NCBI GenBank assembly: GCA_002374095.1
Contig: DFKY01000023.1
Coordinates: forward strand, 52,395 to 116,394
Direction of reading: 5' to 3'
Length of the DNA: 64,000 nucleotides
Source of the DNA: Lachnospiraceae bacterium UBA3633
GTDB lineage: Bacteria; Bacillota; Clostridia; Lachnospirales; Lachnospiraceae
Positions 62,227 through 64,000 of this stretch are shown one piece after another. The stretch's first letter is position 1. The number at the start of each line of letters is the position of its first letter. Made by a program: the position numbers and the translations under genes. The notes under the pieces are model-generated. The model was not told where the DNA came from and did not search any database. It was given only the letters and a program-made list of their open reading frames with translations.

Positions 62227-63720
62227 TTACTCACCACCACACCCTTTATTGTATTTTCTATAATACAATTCTATGCCTTTAATTATATCTTCAATGTCTT
62301 CAGGTTTGTCACCATAATACTTATCTGTTATAAGTTTATTAAAAATATTTCCATTCAATGTCCCATCTGTTTTTAATCTAGCCGATCCTCCTCCATAATA
62401 TAATATTTCATCAGAAAAACCAAGTGTTTTACCCCAATAGCCATATGCTATGTTTCCTAGTTCTGCAGCATTAATTATGCTTCCGTTATATATAAAATCT
62501 CCATATCTACCACTTTCGTTTTTACCATATTCCAAATAAGGCGTATCATCTCCAAACTCTTTTATCCATCTAAATGGTAATTTAATATCTAATCTTCCAC
62601 CTGCTTTTTCTTGTGAATAAAAATATCCATACTTTATTGCTTCTGCTTTTGCTCCCGTCCAATCTATAACTCGTGTAAATTCTGCTAGCATACCAACATT
62701 TCTGTAATTTCGCTCTTCTCTTTCAAGCATATTATTAATTGCATCTGTATAATCTGGTAAGTTTTCTCTGTATTCGCCTCTTATATATGCATCCCCATTA
62801 TCATTTATATCAGTTCTTGGGAATGAAGACATTGCAGATACAATACCATTAATAACTATACTACTTGGATTTGTTATATTGAGTGCATCGTAAATAACTC
62901 TGCTTGTAGCATCTATTATGTTTATATTTCCTGATGGATCTTTATTAATAAGCGGATTATCATTTGCATAGATATATCTGTTTAGTGTTATAGGGTTATT
63001 ATTATTTCCAATAAAAATATCCTCACTCAAAAATCTCTGCCTGCGGATGTTCAGTTGTCGTGCTCTTAGATTTTGGTTGCCTGTTACTGGATTGTAGCTC
63101 TCGGCGTTGTAGCCGTAATACTTCTTGCCACTGCCGAATGCTCCATAGCCATGGATTTGGCTCTTTACATTGCCTAAGCCATCATACCAGTATGTGGCTC
63201 TAAAATCACCCCAAGAACCTAGGACTGCAGAGACACTTCCTCTACCATCGTATGTGTAAAGTCCACTTAGATTATTATAACTTTCTGAATTAATTCTTTG
63301 ATTACCATATGTATATAGTGTAGATAAATTGCCTGCTCCATCTCTCTCCATTAGTGTCTCTACATATGGTCTATTTCTGTCAAGAACATACTCTGTAAAT
63401 TCATAAAGAAAGCTGTCGCTTGGTAACACTTTATTGATAAGTTGTCTCTGATTAGTGGTTAACCGATTTATGTAGCCGCGATCATTGATATTTAGGTTCT
63501 GATTAAGGTCAAGGTCTCTATCAAGTGATGATGTGATTGTTCCATCACCATCATATGTATAGGCTACAAGAAGTGTACCTCCACTATATACTGCTTCAAG
63601 CTTATTGTCTTTTGTGTATTCGTATCTTCTTATATTGGTTTTGAATATATCATATTGTCTTTTTCTATCTTCGCTTATTAGGTTGCCATTATTGTCACAT
63701 TTTTTATCAATTTTAAACAT
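62227..63720 (-). CDS. 5'-truncated Rhs cassette with toxin-44-like C-terminal domain
   Basis: After MFKIDKKC the frame joins the Rhs core at DNNGNLISEDRKRQYD and continues identically to the large Rhs protein up to DPSG near residue 262. The tip (263-497) has AGGRLDIKLPFRWI, AELGNIAYGYWGKTLGF and SDEILYYGGGSARL, which I recognise as the polymorphic toxin type 44 pattern, a predicted toxin family. There is no signal peptide and most of the shell is missing, so it is probably an orphan cassette that can replace the tip of the full gene by recombination. A weak AGAAGA site precedes the ATG, so expression is possible. Confidence 0.75.
   Translation of the reverse strand: MFKIDKKCDNNGNLISEDRKRQYDIFKTNIRRYEYTKDNKLEAVYSGGTLLVAYTYDGDGTITSSLDRDLDLNQNLNINDRGYINRLTTNQRQLINKVLPSDSFLYEFTEYVLDRNRPYVETLMERDGAGNLSTLYTYGNQRINSESYNNLSGLYTYDGRGSVSAVLGSWGDFRATYWYDGLGNVKSQIHGYGAFGSGKKYYGYNAESYNPVTGNQNLRARQLNIRRQRFLSEDIFIGNNNNPITLNRYIYANDNPLINKDPSGNINIIDATSRVIYDALNITNPSSIVINGIVSAMSSFPRTDINDNGDAYIRGEYRENLPDYTDAINNMLEREERNYRNVGMLAEFTRVIDWTGAKAEAIKYGYFYSQEKAGGRLDIKLPFRWIKEFGDDTPYLEYGKNESGRYGDFIYNGSIINAAELGNIAYGYWGKTLGFSDEILYYGGGSARLKTDGTLNGNIFNKLITDKYYGDKPEDIEDIIKGIELYYRKYNKGCGGE
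62944..63697. repeat. Rhs core direct repeat, copy 2
   Basis: The partner of 59160-59913 in the same orientation. Similarity ends sharply at the toxin tip on one side and at the truncated N-terminus on the other. Confidence 0.9.
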
Positions 63721-63793
63721 AAATTATCTTCTTTTATCATAATTTTACATCTTTGAAATATTACTTTTATTTTTCTTTTATTATCATTAAATA

Positions 63794-63850
63794 TTATATT
63801 TTGTCCTCTATGTCTATGATGCCTACAGCATTATCTACATTGTCATATAT
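63794..63850 (-). pseudogene. Rhs repeat scrap
   Basis: About 19 codons read SFIYDNVDNAVGIIDIED, matching FTYDKVDNVVGIKDPKG of the large Rhs protein, and end at a stop codon. Flanking frames do not continue the repeat. It is another remnant of a deleted Rhs core. Confidence 0.65.
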
Positions 63851-63854
63851 AAAA

Positions 63855-64000
63855 CTAATCATCATCAACAAAATTTGCTTCAAATATAACATTAAATAGT
63901 GAAGGTTTTTGTATGTTTTGTTTTTCCCCTGTAGAGATTTCATAAATATTAAGTTCATTCTGATTAAAATTGTTCGAAGTTGTAACTCCAATAAAAGTTG
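63855..64000 (-). CDS. 3' end of an upstream gene (47 codons visible)
   Basis: An open frame enters from beyond the window and stops at 63855-63857 (TAG). The visible residues (such as NELNIYEISTGEKQNIQKP) show no recognisable motif. Since it lies directly before an Rhs scrap and in the same direction, it is probably the immunity gene of a further Rhs cassette to the right. Only the tail is visible, so this is tentative. Confidence 0.4.
   Translation of the reverse strand, partial: TFIGVTTSNNFNQNELNIYEISTGEKQNIQKPSLFNVIFEANFVDDD

Overview
The window is AT-rich (roughly 30% G+C by eye) with strong AAGGAG-type ribosome sites, clostridial gene orders and Gram-positive surface proteins (signal peptides with cell-wall-binding repeats, 3D domain, lipoproteins, an ECF transporter module). 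It looks like chromosome of a low-GC Firmicute, most likely a member of the Clostridia (Lachnospirales-like). spoIVB and spo0A, which usually follow recN in spore formers, are not there, so the lineage may be asporogenous. I cannot name a species from the sequence alone.

Bases 1-7401 look like the right end of a genomic island. It has cut a comM/yifB (Mg-chelatase-like ATPase) gene after codon 348; only the 5' two thirds of that gene remain. The island carries a HinfI-like adenine methyltransferase (cut by the window edge), three small or lipoprotein genes, a DUF5131 gene, a long gene joining an IS3-type DDE integrase in frame to a Y-family (DinB-like) polymerase, a 49-residue lysine-rich histone H1-like protein, and DUF2130, DUF4238 and unknown genes. 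Groups of a 10-bp repeat lie just inside the junction, whose last bases read TGTCGC on the minus strand.

Bases 8450-28580 are mostly core genes in short operons. asnS is followed by an Mre11/YhaO-like protein that has lost all seven metal ligands and by its SMC-like YhaN partner. Then come a small wall-binding protein, hpt-tilS-rpiB, rpmG-secE-nusG-rplK-rplA (without rplJL), an MFS transporter, a class II aldolase, a HIT protein, a 3D-domain protein, a split chromate transporter, a GT-C-like membrane protein, a metallo-beta-lactamase-fold protein, a type II pantothenate kinase, and potABC without potD.

Bases 28582-46644 form one nearly gap-free minus-strand gene string: asp23-nusB-xseA-xseB-ispA-tlyA-nadK-argR-recN, then a PAP2-like protein, a PrsA-like lipoprotein, a flippase, a rhamnosyltransferase-like GT2, a Wzm/TagG-like permease, plsC, a two-component system and an ABC-like module with a degenerate ATPase. 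The isoprenoid gene dxs is missing from its usual place beside ispA.

Bases 46690-54560 hold a tyrosine phosphatase, a rhomboid-like protein, a small secreted or anchored basic protein, thrS without a TGS domain, the ecfA1-ecfA2-ecfT module and a large cell-wall-binding protein.

Bases 54686-64000 are an Rhs polymorphic-toxin locus, all on the minus strand: one exported Rhs gene with a glycine-rich tip, a 5'-truncated Rhs cassette with a toxin-44-like tip, a broken glycine-rich tip, several Rhs scraps, and a likely immunity gene directly behind each tip. Two of those immunity candidates are related membrane proteins. A DUF4143-type ATPase gene sits among the fragments. The Rhs core is present as a near-identical 754-bp direct repeat that would allow tips to be exchanged by recombination.
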